A stretch of 42,885 bases of DNA, from contig CAIVWG010000011.1 of NCBI GenBank assembly GCA_903909555.1, forward strand, positions 1 to 42,885, in the 5' to 3' direction. Positions 28,550 through 37,663 of this stretch are shown here, one piece after another. The notes under the pieces were generated by a model. That model did not search any database and was not told the DNA's origin. It was given only the letters and a program-made list of their open reading frames with translations. The translations under genes were made by a program, and so were the position numbers. Origin of the DNA: an uncultured bacterium (GTDB lineage: Bacteria; Actinomycetota; Actinomycetes; S36-B12). How positions within the stretch are numbered: the stretch's first letter is position 1; each line of letters begins with the position of its first letter.

Positions 28550-29482
28550 CTATGGTCGGCCGACGGCGTCGAGCAGGCCGTCGAGTTCGGGTCCGTCGAA
28601 GGTCGCGACCGCACGGTCGAACTTCTCCAGGCCCCACTCCCAGAAGTCGAAGTCGAGGGGGCTCACCGAGTCCTGGATCGAGGCCCACAGGGTCCAGCCG
28701 TACTGGCTCACGAGTGCCCACAGCCGGGCCCGGGCCCACTTGGCCGGATCAGGCTGACCCCAGTACGCCGTCACCAGGGGCTCCAGCAGGTCGAGGGGAA
28801 GCGTGGACTCGCTCCAGATGTTGCCGATCTCGAAGCTGGCCTCGTTGTTGCCCGAGTACTCGTAGTCGATCAGCCACAGCCGGTCCCCCGCGTCGATGAC
28901 GTTGCGGGCCAGGAGGTCGTTGTTGCAGGGCACGGTGGGCTCGGGATGCTCCCCCATCGCCACCCGGAGGCGCGCGAGGACGGGTAGGAACTCCTCGTAG
29001 CGGGCCGGCATGCGGAAGCCGCGCTCCCGGCACAGCGACAGGTACTGCGCCTGGATGTCGAACATGTTGAAGTCGGAGGCGAACCGCGGCCCCGCATGCA
29101 GCTGACGGCAGGCGGCCGCGATGCGCGGAAGGTTGTCCGGGCGGCGTACGTCGTCCTCGACCCAGGTGCGCCCCTCGAGGAAGCCCACCACCAGGATGCC
29201 GCGCCCGGCCACGAAGTCGACGACGGGCGCGCCCACGCCCGCGAACGCCGCTGCCAGGGAGTTGCGATGCTCGTTGACGCGATCGACGGCGAGCAGCGAG
29301 CTCTCCTCGTCCGAGAGTCGTACGACGAGCGCCCCCTGGGGAGTGTCCACCCGGTAGTTGCGGTTGGTGATTCCTCCGGGCAGCGCCGACAGCATCGTCG
29401 CGCCAGCAAGGCAGGGCAGTCCGGCCAGCCGCTCGGCATCCTGCGGCGGCAGGCCGACCACCAGGGCGTCCAGGCTTGCCAC
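28550..29482 (-). CDS. Choline/ethanolamine-kinase-like phosphotransferase (APH fold)
   Basis: GTG start; PGGITNRNYRVDTPQGALVVRL; catalytic VPCNNDLLARNVID and LWLIDYEYSGNNEASFEIGN. Confidence 0.88.
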   Translation of the reverse strand: MASLDALVVGLPPQDAERLAGLPCLAGATMLSALPGGITNRNYRVDTPQGALVVRLSDEESSLLAVDRVNEHRNSLAAAFAGVGAPVVDFVAGRGILVVGFLEGRTWVEDDVRRPDNLPRIAAACRQLHAGPRFASDFNMFDIQAQYLSLCRERGFRMPARYEEFLPVLARLRVAMGEHPEPTVPCNNDLLARNVIDAGDRLWLIDYEYSGNNEASFEIGNIWSESTLPLDLLEPLVTAYWGQPDPAKWARARLWALVSQYGWTLWASIQDSVSPLDFDFWEWGLEKFDRAVATFDGPELDGLLDAVGRP

Positions 29483-29516
29483 GCTGGGGAGCCTAGCGTC
29501 CGGATAGTGTCAGCGG

Positions 29517-30440
29517 ATGCTCGCCGGCTGGCAGGTGCTCACCCTGGCGGCCGTGGCGGTCTCGGTCATCTTCGCCGTGGTGTGGCACGTTCACGGCGGC
29601 CGTGCCGCGGCAGTCATGCTGGCCCTCTCGGGCGCGGCGCTCGCCTGCGTGTGGATCTCCTACGAGGTGCTCCCCGTCGAGCAGTGGCGTCGCGCCAGCC
29701 TGGTCAACGGCCTCCTCGTCTTCGCCCTCCCCGGCCTCGCGGCCGTCGTCATCGCCGCTGCCACGGCGCGGCGAGGCTGGCGCCTGTCTCGCGACGCGTG
29801 GCTCTACCTCGTCCTCCTGTGGGCGACTCCACCGGTCCTCCTGGCCGTCTCGCAGTGGCAGCCCGCGCGCGGGGGCGGTGACCCGGACTTCGCCAACTCG
29901 CTGTGGTGGTCGTTCTCGACGATCGCGATCTACGTCGCCGTGCCCGTGGGCTACGCCGCGATCGCCCGTCAGTCCGTTCGCGGGTACGGCCTGTCGCTGC
30001 GGTTCGCCAGGACCGAGGGTGCCCTCATCCTCCTCATCGCTCCTGTCGCCCTGGTCATGGTGTGGCTCATCTCCGCCGACGCCCGCTTCCTGCTGACCTA
30101 CCCGTTCTACGACGTCGGCTCGGGCGGCGACGGAGCCTGGGTCAAGCTGCTGCTGTTCGAGATGGCGTACGGCGCCACCTTCGTCGCGTTGGAGTTCTTC
30201 TTCCGCGGCTTCCTCGTCTTCGCTGGGCTGCCCGTGCTGGGGATCCACGCGGTGCCCGTGATGGCGTTCTCGTACTGCCTGCTCCACCTCGGCAAGCCGA
30301 TGCCCGAATGCGCGTCGAGCCTCATCGGCGGCCTCATCCTGGGATACCTCGCGGTGCGGTTCCGGTCCATCGCCGTGGGCGTCGTCGCCCACCTCACCCT
30401 TGCGTGGGGGATGGACGCCAGCGTGCTCAGCCGTCGATAG
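29517..30440 (+). CDS. CPBP-family intramembrane metalloprotease-like protein
   Basis: polytopic; ALEFFFRGFLVF, LLHLGKPMPE, VVAHLTLAWGMD. Confidence 0.8.
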   Translation: MLAGWQVLTLAAVAVSVIFAVVWHVHGGRAAAVMLALSGAALACVWISYEVLPVEQWRRASLVNGLLVFALPGLAAVVIAAATARRGWRLSRDAWLYLVLLWATPPVLLAVSQWQPARGGGDPDFANSLWWSFSTIAIYVAVPVGYAAIARQSVRGYGLSLRFARTEGALILLIAPVALVMVWLISADARFLLTYPFYDVGSGGDGAWVKLLLFEMAYGATFVALEFFFRGFLVFAGLPVLGIHAVPVMAFSYCLLHLGKPMPECASSLIGGLILGYLAVRFRSIAVGVVAHLTLAWGMDASVLSRR

Positions 30441-30443
30441 CGA

Positions 30444-31586
30444 TCAGGAGCCGCGGTGGACGAGCTCCACCGCATCGGCCAGCGCTTCCGGGAAGCGCGA
30501 CGAGTTGCCGAGATAGCCGGCGAGCAGGGCGGCATCGCCGGTGCAGGCGTGCACGACGCCCAGCAGGGCGCCGCGACGGCTGGCCTCGCCGACGTGGCCG
30601 AGCCTGCCGGCGGCAGCCTGGCGAACCGCGTCACCCGACGCGCCGGCGCGGGCACGCTGCCACACCCGGCCGAGAGCGCCGTCGACGCTCGTCGACCAGC
30701 CGGAGAGCTGCGGTGGCACCAGCGGGACCGACGAGCGCATCGCGAGCACGCGGTGGACATCCGATCCCAGTCGCCACACCCCGAAGGCGGGCTCCAGCGT
30801 CGAGGGTCCCGCGGGCACCGCCTCGAGGAGCAACTGGTCACGCGTGCTTCCCCCGCGCCCGAGCAGGACCATCGCGCGGCCGTGCTCGTCGGCGAACGCA
30901 TCGGCGACGCGGTAGCTCGACAGGAGCATGGCTTCGGGCTCGCTCAGGCTCTCCCGGTACAGCGACATCTCGCGCTCCGGATCCTCCGGTGCCACGCGGA
31001 TCACCGTGGTGCCGTTCGCATCCGAGGCCCAACGGGCCGCGACGCGACCGCGTCGGATGCGCCCATCCCGGATGAGGAGGTCCACGGCCCGGGTGCAGCT
31101 CACGCCGGGATCGCGCCGATCCCCCAGGCCGAGTGCCCGGCGCAGGCCCTCGGGGCGGCGTGCGTAGAGGGGCCGTCGCGCGAGGGATCGCACGGCGTCG
31201 CGGTAGGCCTCCCCGACCCCTCGGGCGATCTCGCGTCGCCGGCGGGGCTTGGTCCCCTGCGCCAGGCGCAGCGCGAGGCCGATGACGTCGTACTCCCAGG
31301 GACCCGGAAGGGCATTGTCGACATCGAGGACGTCCAGCGGGCACCCGGCCATCTCCGGGTCGCGGACGACGCCCATCGGCGCATCTCCGACGCACGCGAC
31401 GACGATGCCGGTGCGCGGCAACGCCGCGATGGCGGTCGCCAGGTCGTCCGCCGACGACGGCGGGCCGAGTTCGAAATCCAGGGCGGCGTCGAACGGCACG
31501 GCCCGTCGAAGGGCGCGACCCTCATCCCGCCGATCCCCTGCCGAATCCGCAGGCTGCGGGTCGGCGTACTCGCGCCAGCGACTCAC
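30444..31586 (-). CDS. DUF2252-like protein
   Basis: TGIVVACVGDAPMGVVRDPEMAGCPLDVLDVDNALPGPWEYDVIGLALRL; GTG start at 31586 overlapping upstream gene stop. Confidence 0.7.
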   Translation of the reverse strand: MSRWREYADPQPADSAGDRRDEGRALRRAVPFDAALDFELGPPSSADDLATAIAALPRTGIVVACVGDAPMGVVRDPEMAGCPLDVLDVDNALPGPWEYDVIGLALRLAQGTKPRRRREIARGVGEAYRDAVRSLARRPLYARRPEGLRRALGLGDRRDPGVSCTRAVDLLIRDGRIRRGRVAARWASDANGTTVIRVAPEDPEREMSLYRESLSEPEAMLLSSYRVADAFADEHGRAMVLLGRGGSTRDQLLLEAVPAGPSTLEPAFGVWRLGSDVHRVLAMRSSVPLVPPQLSGWSTSVDGALGRVWQRARAGASGDAVRQAAAGRLGHVGEASRRGALLGVVHACTGDAALLAGYLGNSSRFPEALADAVELVHRGS

Positions 31587-32455
31587 GCGGCGACTCCCAC
31601 CGAGGGCAGGGCGACGTGCAGCGCGACGGCGAAGGTGCGCGAGCGCAGGTACGTCGACTCCAGGTGTGCCGTGGCGAGACGTCCCACCCCCGCGACGGTC
31701 GACGCGACGGTGCGCGCATCGATCCCCGCGAGCACCGGCAGGAAGGCGTCGTGCGCCGCCGGGAATCTCGGGCCCAGGCCCCGGCCGAAGGGGACCGGGT
31801 CCAGCAGGTGCACGACGTTGAGCCAGTGACCCACCCGGGCGTAGGGGAACGCACCGGGCGCGAGCGCGTCGGCGACGGCGGAATGAGCCAGGGGGCTCCC
31901 GGCGGTCACGAGCATCCGAACCCGGACCCGGGGGTCGCCGAGCGCCTCGAGCGCCACCACGCTGCCGAGGGAGTGGCCGACGACGACCACGGGCGGGGGC
32001 GCGTCGAGGAGAGCCGCGATGACGCGCTCCTGCACGGCCGCTCGACGATCCGGGGAGTCGAGGTAGCGACCCACCTGGTCGAGCCCGAACAAAGGCGTGC
32101 GAAGCACCCGCGGGAGAGGCAGGCGATCGGGCAGATCCCCCGGGCGCGGGAGCCCGGCGGGCCAGGTCATGCCGCGCGGGACGGATTCGCCCGCCGCCTC
32201 CAGGGCATCGGCCAGGGCCCGCTGACGCTGGACATACGCCTGCCGATGGACATCGTGAGGAGGGCGCGGAGCAGGGGGCGACACCGGCAACGCGGGAGGA
32301 ACGTCGGCGACGGGCGCGTCGGCCAGGAGATCGGCGTAGTCCACCGCGATGCGCGCGGTGCCGGAGGGAAGGACGTCCCGGAGCGGCTCGTCCCAGCCCG
32401 GACGCGCGCCGCCCACGCCGTGCAGGTACACCAGCGAGCCGGCGGAAGGGGCCAT
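31583..32455 (-). CDS. Alpha/beta hydrolase
   Basis: SLVYLHGVGGARPGWDEPLR; VVVVGHSLGSVVALEAL. Confidence 0.82.
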   Translation of the reverse strand: MAPSAGSLVYLHGVGGARPGWDEPLRDVLPSGTARIAVDYADLLADAPVADVPPALPVSPPAPRPPHDVHRQAYVQRQRALADALEAAGESVPRGMTWPAGLPRPGDLPDRLPLPRVLRTPLFGLDQVGRYLDSPDRRAAVQERVIAALLDAPPPVVVVGHSLGSVVALEALGDPRVRVRMLVTAGSPLAHSAVADALAPGAFPYARVGHWLNVVHLLDPVPFGRGLGPRFPAAHDAFLPVLAGIDARTVASTVAGVGRLATAHLESTYLRSRTFAVALHVALPSVGVAA

Positions 32456-32601
32456 GGAACGAGGGTACGGCGCGCGCGCGGATCGTTGCCGGGTGCCGCC
32501 CGGCCGCGACCGTGACGGCAACGCGTGTGACGCATGCGACGCGGATGACCAGGTGATGACCGCTGGTGCCAAAGTGTGGTGAAATTCCACGGAAAAAGGG
32601 G

Positions 32602-32630
32602 TTGTGCAGCGCCGCAGTAAGGACTAGAAC
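32602..32630 (+). promoter_or_regulatory. Promoter candidate for the intergenic RNA
   Basis: ttgtgc - 17 nt - tagaac. Confidence 0.5.
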
Positions 32631-32636
32631 TAGGAG

Positions 32637-32908
32637 TGTTCCTCCGGCAACGGAGGGGACGGAAGAGAAGCGAAGGTTCCTGAACCGCAAGGGACAGGAG
32701 CGGGGCAACCCGAGGACCGTCGAGTGTCGACGGCGGTCAACCGGAGAGTCTCATCCGAGGGTCCACATGAGGATCCGACGGCGCCCCGGCAACGGGAGCG
32801 ACGGGACCCGGGAGACACCCCAGGGTTCATCCCTCACGGGAAGTCGGATTGATCGAGGACCCAGTGCGAGACCCCTGGAACTCATACTTCCAGGGGTCTC
32901 GTCCTTTT
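32637..32908 (+). ncRNA. Structured non-coding RNA candidate (possibly Ms1/6S-like or new)
   Basis: GCAA-capped hairpins at 32641-32656, 32701-32712 and 32785-32796; 7-bp hairpin at 32717-32733; ends at an intrinsic terminator; no convincing ORF. Confidence 0.65.
32867..32908 (+). terminator. Intrinsic terminator
   Basis: cgagacccctgga actcatact tccaggggtctcg followed by tcctttt; 13-bp perfect stem. Confidence 0.92.
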
Positions 32909-32989
32909 ATAGCCGCCCGCGAACCTCGCGACCGCACGCCACGCCGGGGCGTGAGTCCTTCTCCGCGCCGGGCCGCCGTCGCTGCCCGC

Positions 32990-33997
32990 TCAGCAGTTGC
33001 TGCCCGCTCCTGCGTAGTGAGCCTCGAGGCGGGCGAACCCCTCGTCGAGGCTCACCTCGGGGCACCAGTCCAGCGCCTGGCGCGTGGTCCGCTGGTCGAA
33101 CCAGTGCGCGGTGGCGAGCTGCTCGGCGAGGAACGCCGTGATGGGCGGCTCCCCCGCACGATCGGTGCGCTCCCAGACCGACTCCAGGGCGAGTCCCGCC
33201 GCGCGGGCCACCGGATAGGGGACGTGACGCCGAGGCTCCGGGGCGCCCGCCGCGCGTGCGATGCGGGTGAGCATCTCCGTCACCGTCCGCGGTTCTCCGT
33301 TGGACACGACGAACGCGCGTCCTCGCACGTCAGCGTCCCCTGCCCGCGCCAGAGCCGCCGCCAAAGCCGTGCCGGCATTGTCGATGTACGTCGTGTCGAT
33401 GAGCGCAGCACCCGACCCCACGATCACGAGACGGCCGGCACGCGCACGCGCGATGATGCGCGCCGTGAGCTGCGTGTCGCCGACGCCCCACACGAGGTGG
33501 GGGCGCACCGCCGCCACCGCGAATCCCTCCGCGTCGCAGTCCAGCGCCAGCGTCTCGGCCATCGCCTTGCTTCGCGAGTAGTTCCCTCGTGCGCGCTGCG
33601 CGTCCGCGGGCTCTGCAGCGGCTCCCACGAGTGCGCGTCCTGCATGGGCCACCGACGGGGATGACACGACGACGACCCGGCGTACTCCGCAGGCCCGCGC
33701 CGTGTCCAGGACCGTGCGCGTGCCGTGCACGTTCACGCGCTCGAACTCCGCCCACGGACCGGTGATCTCGACCCGCGCCGCGGCGTGGATCACGCCGTCC
33801 GCACCCGCCGCAGCGCGCGCGACGGCGTCCGCGTCGGTCACGTCTCCCCGGACCACCTCGACCCCCAGGTCGCTCATCCAGGGGGGCGCCTCGCCTCTCT
33901 GCAGGGACACCACGTGGTCGCCCTGTGCGCGCAAGGCGCGCACGGCGGCGGAGCCGACCACGCCCGTGCCGCCGGTCACGACGATGCGATCACCCAT
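32990..33997 (-). CDS. oleD: OleD-like NAD(P)-dependent beta-keto acid reductase (epimerase-type SDR)
   Basis: IVVTGGTGVVGSAAVRALRAQG; NYSRSKAMAE; 3' of oleA-oleBC. Confidence 0.85.
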   Translation of the reverse strand: MGDRIVVTGGTGVVGSAAVRALRAQGDHVVSLQRGEAPPWMSDLGVEVVRGDVTDADAVARAAAGADGVIHAAARVEITGPWAEFERVNVHGTRTVLDTARACGVRRVVVVSSPSVAHAGRALVGAAAEPADAQRARGNYSRSKAMAETLALDCDAEGFAVAAVRPHLVWGVGDTQLTARIIARARAGRLVIVGSGAALIDTTYIDNAGTALAAALARAGDADVRGRAFVVSNGEPRTVTEMLTRIARAAGAPEPRRHVPYPVARAAGLALESVWERTDRAGEPPITAFLAEQLATAHWFDQRTTRQALDWCPEVSLDEGFARLEAHYAGAGSNC

Positions 33998-36644
33998 CGG
34001 CCACCTCGAGGTCGCCGGCAAGCAGGCGCGAGGCGTCCCGCGCCACCGCGGCCCGGTCGATCTTGGACCGATGCCGGATATCCACGGGGAGCGCAGCCGT
34101 GCGCAGGACCGCCGCCACGTCAACCCCGCACTCGCGGAGCACGGCGCGGCGGACGCCGATGGTCGTGTCGATGTCGACGAGCTCCAGGCCGCGCGCATCG
34201 CCCTCCTCGAGCACCACGACCACGGACTGGGTCCCGCGTGGCCCGACGCCCACGCACGCCGCCCGCGCTACGCCGCTCACCGCCTGGGCGACCATCTCGG
34301 GCCCCACCGGGGTGACCGCGCCGCGCGGCGTCGCGATGACATGCGCCAGGCGCCCCTCGACCCACAGCCGCCCCTCGCCGTCGAGGTGCCCCACGTCGGC
34401 GGTGCGGTGCCATCCGGGCGGGGAGTCCGCGTGGGCCTGCGTCGCCCAGCGGCGGTCGTAGCGCGACCTCATCCACGCGCAGCGCACGACGATCTCCCCG
34501 GTGACCCCGGCGGCGGAGACCAGCTCCTCCTCCGATGCCGCGGGTGCGGGGCGACCGATCGAGTCCAGGGGCGCGATGGCCACGTCGACGCCCGCCAGAG
34601 GGCGTCCCACGAGGACGCCGTCGGAGCTCTGCGCGCCCAGGAGTTCCTCCAGCCGGACCTCGGTGAGGGGGAGAGCCTCCGTCATGCCGTAGGGAGTCGC
34701 GATGACGGCCTCGGGCATCACCTCCTGCGCGCGCGCGAGCAGGTCGGCGGGCACGGGCGCACCCGCGACCAGCAGGAGCCTGAGTCGCTCGAGGGCTGCG
34801 CGCTCGTCGGGACCGGCGCTCCCCGCGGTGTCGAGGATCGCGCGCAGGGCCGTCGGCGACGTCCACATGAGGACTCCCCCCGAACTGCCCTCGCGCGGGC
34901 CGACCGCCGCCGCAGCGCGTCCCGCCGTGCTCGCGTTGAGCGTGGAGGCGTCGGTGAGGTCCATGTCGGGGATCGCCGAGGCGATGCCGAGCGCGGGACC
35001 GAGGAGGGCCCACGGCGGGAACGCCGCCACGAGGGCATCGGCCCGCCCTGAGGTCCCGTCCGAGATCCCATACGCCGCGCGCAGTGCGTCGCGCAACGCG
35101 CACAGGCGCTCATGTGTGTAGACGACCCCCTTCGGCGGCCCCGTGGCGCCGGACGTGAAGGCGATGACCGCGTCGGACGTCGGGAGCGACGGGAGGCCGC
35201 GCGCGTCGTCCCCCAGTTCGCGGCCGACGCGGGCGACCTCGGCCAGCGTGACGTCAGCTCCCGGCACCCGCCGGGCCCCGACGACGACATGACGGCCCGG
35301 GATCGCGATCGTGCGCGCCAGTGCGATGCCCGCGGGGATTCCCACCACGTGGTCCGGAGTCGCGGACCGCAAGGCACGGCGCATCCCGCGGACGCCGAGG
35401 CCCGCATCCGCGGCCACGACGACCGCGCCCATGGCCCACGCGGCGTACACGGTCGCGACCAGGTCCGGGCCCGGGGGCACGAGCATGGCGATGCGATCGC
35501 CGGGGCGCACGCCCAACTCGGTCAGGCCGGCGGCGATCTCGCGGGTCCGGCGCGCCAGGAGCGACCAGCTCACGCTGCGTCCCGCGCGCAGGTCCGCGAT
35601 CGCGACGCCGGGGTCGTCGGCGCGCGACTCGAGGGCCGCGCCGATGGGGCGCGTCACCGGGACGGCGCTTCCCTCGCGCGGCGCGGATGACGCCACGCGC
35701 GCGCGACTCCCCACGATCTCGATCCACCGCACGATGTCGTCGACGCAAGCCTGCGCGTCCTCCGTGACGAGATGCCGGGCGCGCTCGTAGCGATGGACAT
35801 CGGCGTGCGGCATGCGCTGGAGCAGGTCGCGAAGGTAGCGGTCGGAGAAGACCGGATCATCGGATCCCCAGGCGAGGAGGACCGGGGTGTCGCCGAGCGC
35901 GCGCACCCCTTCGGCGATCGCATCGAGCGCCGCGGCGCTGGGGTGGTCGTCCTCCAGCGGGATGTCCGCCACGAAGTCCCGTACGGCGACGCGCGACGCG
36001 GCGTCGCCGTACGGCGCGGCGAACGCTGCGGCCACGGTCGGATCCATGGGGCGCAGCGCGCGGAGGGACGGGCGAGACAGGGCGGTCGTGCCGCGCACGA
36101 AGGTCCCTGTCTGCTCGGTGACGGCGCGCAGGATCGGCTTCGAGCGCGCGAGTCGGATCAGGGTCGGAGCCGGGGCCCCCTCGGGCTGGTGGACGGCGGT
36201 GTTAGTGAGGACCACGCCGCGCACCTGGTCCCGATGGCCCAGAACCCATCCGAGGGAGATCGGGCCACCCCAGTCGTGGGCGACCGTGACCACCGGGCCC
36301 CGCACCTCGAGCACGTCGGTGAGGGCGCCGAGGTCGGCGACACGCTGCGCGAGTCGGCGCGGCCGCGCGTCGCCGAGTCGCTCGGAGTAGCCCATGCCCG
36401 CCTGGTCGGGGGCGATCACCCTCCACGTGGGCGGAGCCGTCGCGAGCAGCCGACGCCACAGGTAGGACCAGGTGGGATTCCCGTGGACGGCGATGACCGT
36501 GAGTTCGGGAACGCCGGTGGCGGGCCGCTCGAGCACGTGCCACGTGCCCGCTCCGGGGACCTCGACGAGCCGGGACCACTCCGGCGCGAGGCCGGGCAGG
36601 TCCGGGGGCGGGATACGGGCGGGTCTCGTCGGACCCGCGCTCAC
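33990..36644 (-). CDS. oleBC: OleBC fusion: haloalkane-dehalogenase-like hydrolase (OleB) + AMP-ligase-like beta-lactone synthetase (OleC)
   Basis: 884 aa from GTG 36644; VAHDWGGPISLGWV nucleophile elbow; AFTSGATGPPKGVVYTHE adenylation motif; overlaps the oleA stop. Confidence 0.88.
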   Translation of the reverse strand: MSAGPTRPARIPPPDLPGLAPEWSRLVEVPGAGTWHVLERPATGVPELTVIAVHGNPTWSYLWRRLLATAPPTWRVIAPDQAGMGYSERLGDARPRRLAQRVADLGALTDVLEVRGPVVTVAHDWGGPISLGWVLGHRDQVRGVVLTNTAVHQPEGAPAPTLIRLARSKPILRAVTEQTGTFVRGTTALSRPSLRALRPMDPTVAAAFAAPYGDAASRVAVRDFVADIPLEDDHPSAAALDAIAEGVRALGDTPVLLAWGSDDPVFSDRYLRDLLQRMPHADVHRYERARHLVTEDAQACVDDIVRWIEIVGSRARVASSAPREGSAVPVTRPIGAALESRADDPGVAIADLRAGRSVSWSLLARRTREIAAGLTELGVRPGDRIAMLVPPGPDLVATVYAAWAMGAVVVAADAGLGVRGMRRALRSATPDHVVGIPAGIALARTIAIPGRHVVVGARRVPGADVTLAEVARVGRELGDDARGLPSLPTSDAVIAFTSGATGPPKGVVYTHERLCALRDALRAAYGISDGTSGRADALVAAFPPWALLGPALGIASAIPDMDLTDASTLNASTAGRAAAAVGPREGSSGGVLMWTSPTALRAILDTAGSAGPDERAALERLRLLLVAGAPVPADLLARAQEVMPEAVIATPYGMTEALPLTEVRLEELLGAQSSDGVLVGRPLAGVDVAIAPLDSIGRPAPAASEEELVSAAGVTGEIVVRCAWMRSRYDRRWATQAHADSPPGWHRTADVGHLDGEGRLWVEGRLAHVIATPRGAVTPVGPEMVAQAVSGVARAACVGVGPRGTQSVVVVLEEGDARGLELVDIDTTIGVRRAVLRECGVDVAAVLRTAALPVDIRHRSKIDRAAVARDASRLLAGDLEVADG

Positions 36645-37663
36645 CAGGCGATCTCGATGACGGCGGAGTTGAGACCCGAGCCGATGCCGAGGCAGCCGAC
36701 TCGGTCGCCCTGGCGCAGCTCCGATGCCTGCTGCGCCAGCGTGAACGGGATCGAGGCGGGGCCGATGTTGCCCCGCGTCGGGAAGGTCGTGGGCACGCGA
36801 GCCCCGTCGATGCCCAGGACCGAGGTCACCGCCTCGGTGTGCACCTTGGACACCTGGTGGATGACGTAGCAGTCGAGGTCGTCCCAGTCGAACTGCTCCC
36901 GGGCCTCGGTCCACGTCTCCGCCGAGAGCTCCATGGCGGCCTCGAGTAGGGCCCGCGAGTCGGTGCGCATGCCGTTCATGTCGCCGACGCAGATGTCGTG
37001 ATGCTGGGTCGCCGCACGTCCGACGCCGCCCACGAAGCGGTGTCCCTCCGGATGCTCGCTCGCGCGCCCGAGCACCATGGCGGCGCCGCCCGAGCCGAGC
37101 GTGAGCGAGGCGAAGTTGGAGAACATGTCGGCCACGGTGGTGTCGGGCCCCTGGAGGCGGGCGATGGTGCGCTCCTGGAGCTCGCGGGGGCCCTCGCCGT
37201 CGACGATGATGGCGTAGTCGATCTGGCCGGAGTCGATCATGACGCCGGCGAGCTGCATGCCGTTGACGAACCCGAGGCAGGCATTCGACAGGTCGAAGTT
37301 GAGGCAGTGGGTCGGCAGGCCTAGCTGGTGGTGAACGTCGACCGCCGCGGACGGCTCGAGGTTCGCACGCGACACCGACGTGTCGACGAGCAGGCCGATG
37401 CGCCCGGGATCGACTCCCGAGTCGGCGATGGCCTTGGCGCCCGCCATCGCTGCGGCGTCGGCGAAGCTGACGTCCTCGGGCCACCAGCGGCGCTCGCGGA
37501 TGCCGGCGAGCCCCTCGAGAAGGCCGGGCCGGATGTCCAGGCGCGCGTAGGTGTCCGCGAGTGCCTCGTCGAACTCGGCCGACGTCACGACGATGGGCGC
37601 GTCGGCGACCGAGACCGAGAGCACCGCGGTGTCCCGGAAGCGAAAGACGGCGTTGCCGCTCAT
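36641..37663 (-). CDS. oleA: OleA-like thiolase (head-to-head condensing enzyme)
   Basis: 340 aa; catalytic-Cys region FDLSNACLGFVNGMQLAG; HQVSKVHTEAVTSVLG; GNIGPASIPFTL. Confidence 0.88.
   Translation of the reverse strand: MSGNAVFRFRDTAVLSVSVADAPIVVTSAEFDEALADTYARLDIRPGLLEGLAGIRERRWWPEDVSFADAAAMAGAKAIADSGVDPGRIGLLVDTSVSRANLEPSAAVDVHHQLGLPTHCLNFDLSNACLGFVNGMQLAGVMIDSGQIDYAIIVDGEGPRELQERTIARLQGPDTTVADMFSNFASLTLGSGGAAMVLGRASEHPEGHRFVGGVGRAATQHHDICVGDMNGMRTDSRALLEAAMELSAETWTEAREQFDWDDLDCYVIHQVSKVHTEAVTSVLGIDGARVPTTFPTRGNIGPASIPFTLAQQASELRQGDRVGCLGIGSGLNSAVIEIAW

Noticed and set aside
30444-32708. 754-aa minus-strand ORF
   Set aside because: The N-terminal half overlaps the alpha/beta hydrolase in another frame and is Arg/Pro-rich; the real start is probably the GTG at 31586
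32602-32908. RNase P RNA, tmRNA or SRP RNA identity for the ncRNA
   Set aside because: None of the familiar conserved segments (RNase P core, tmRNA tag ORF, SRP domain IV motif) was recognisable
32566-33141. 191-aa plus-strand ORF across the ncRNA region
   Set aside because: Arg/Ser/Pro-rich with no recognisable motif; it runs through the intrinsic terminator and into antisense of oleD
33990-37484. 1164-aa minus-strand ORF
   Set aside because: The N-terminal ~280 residues are a shadow of oleA; the OleBC start is the GTG at 36644. The OleB-OleC fusion itself is accepted
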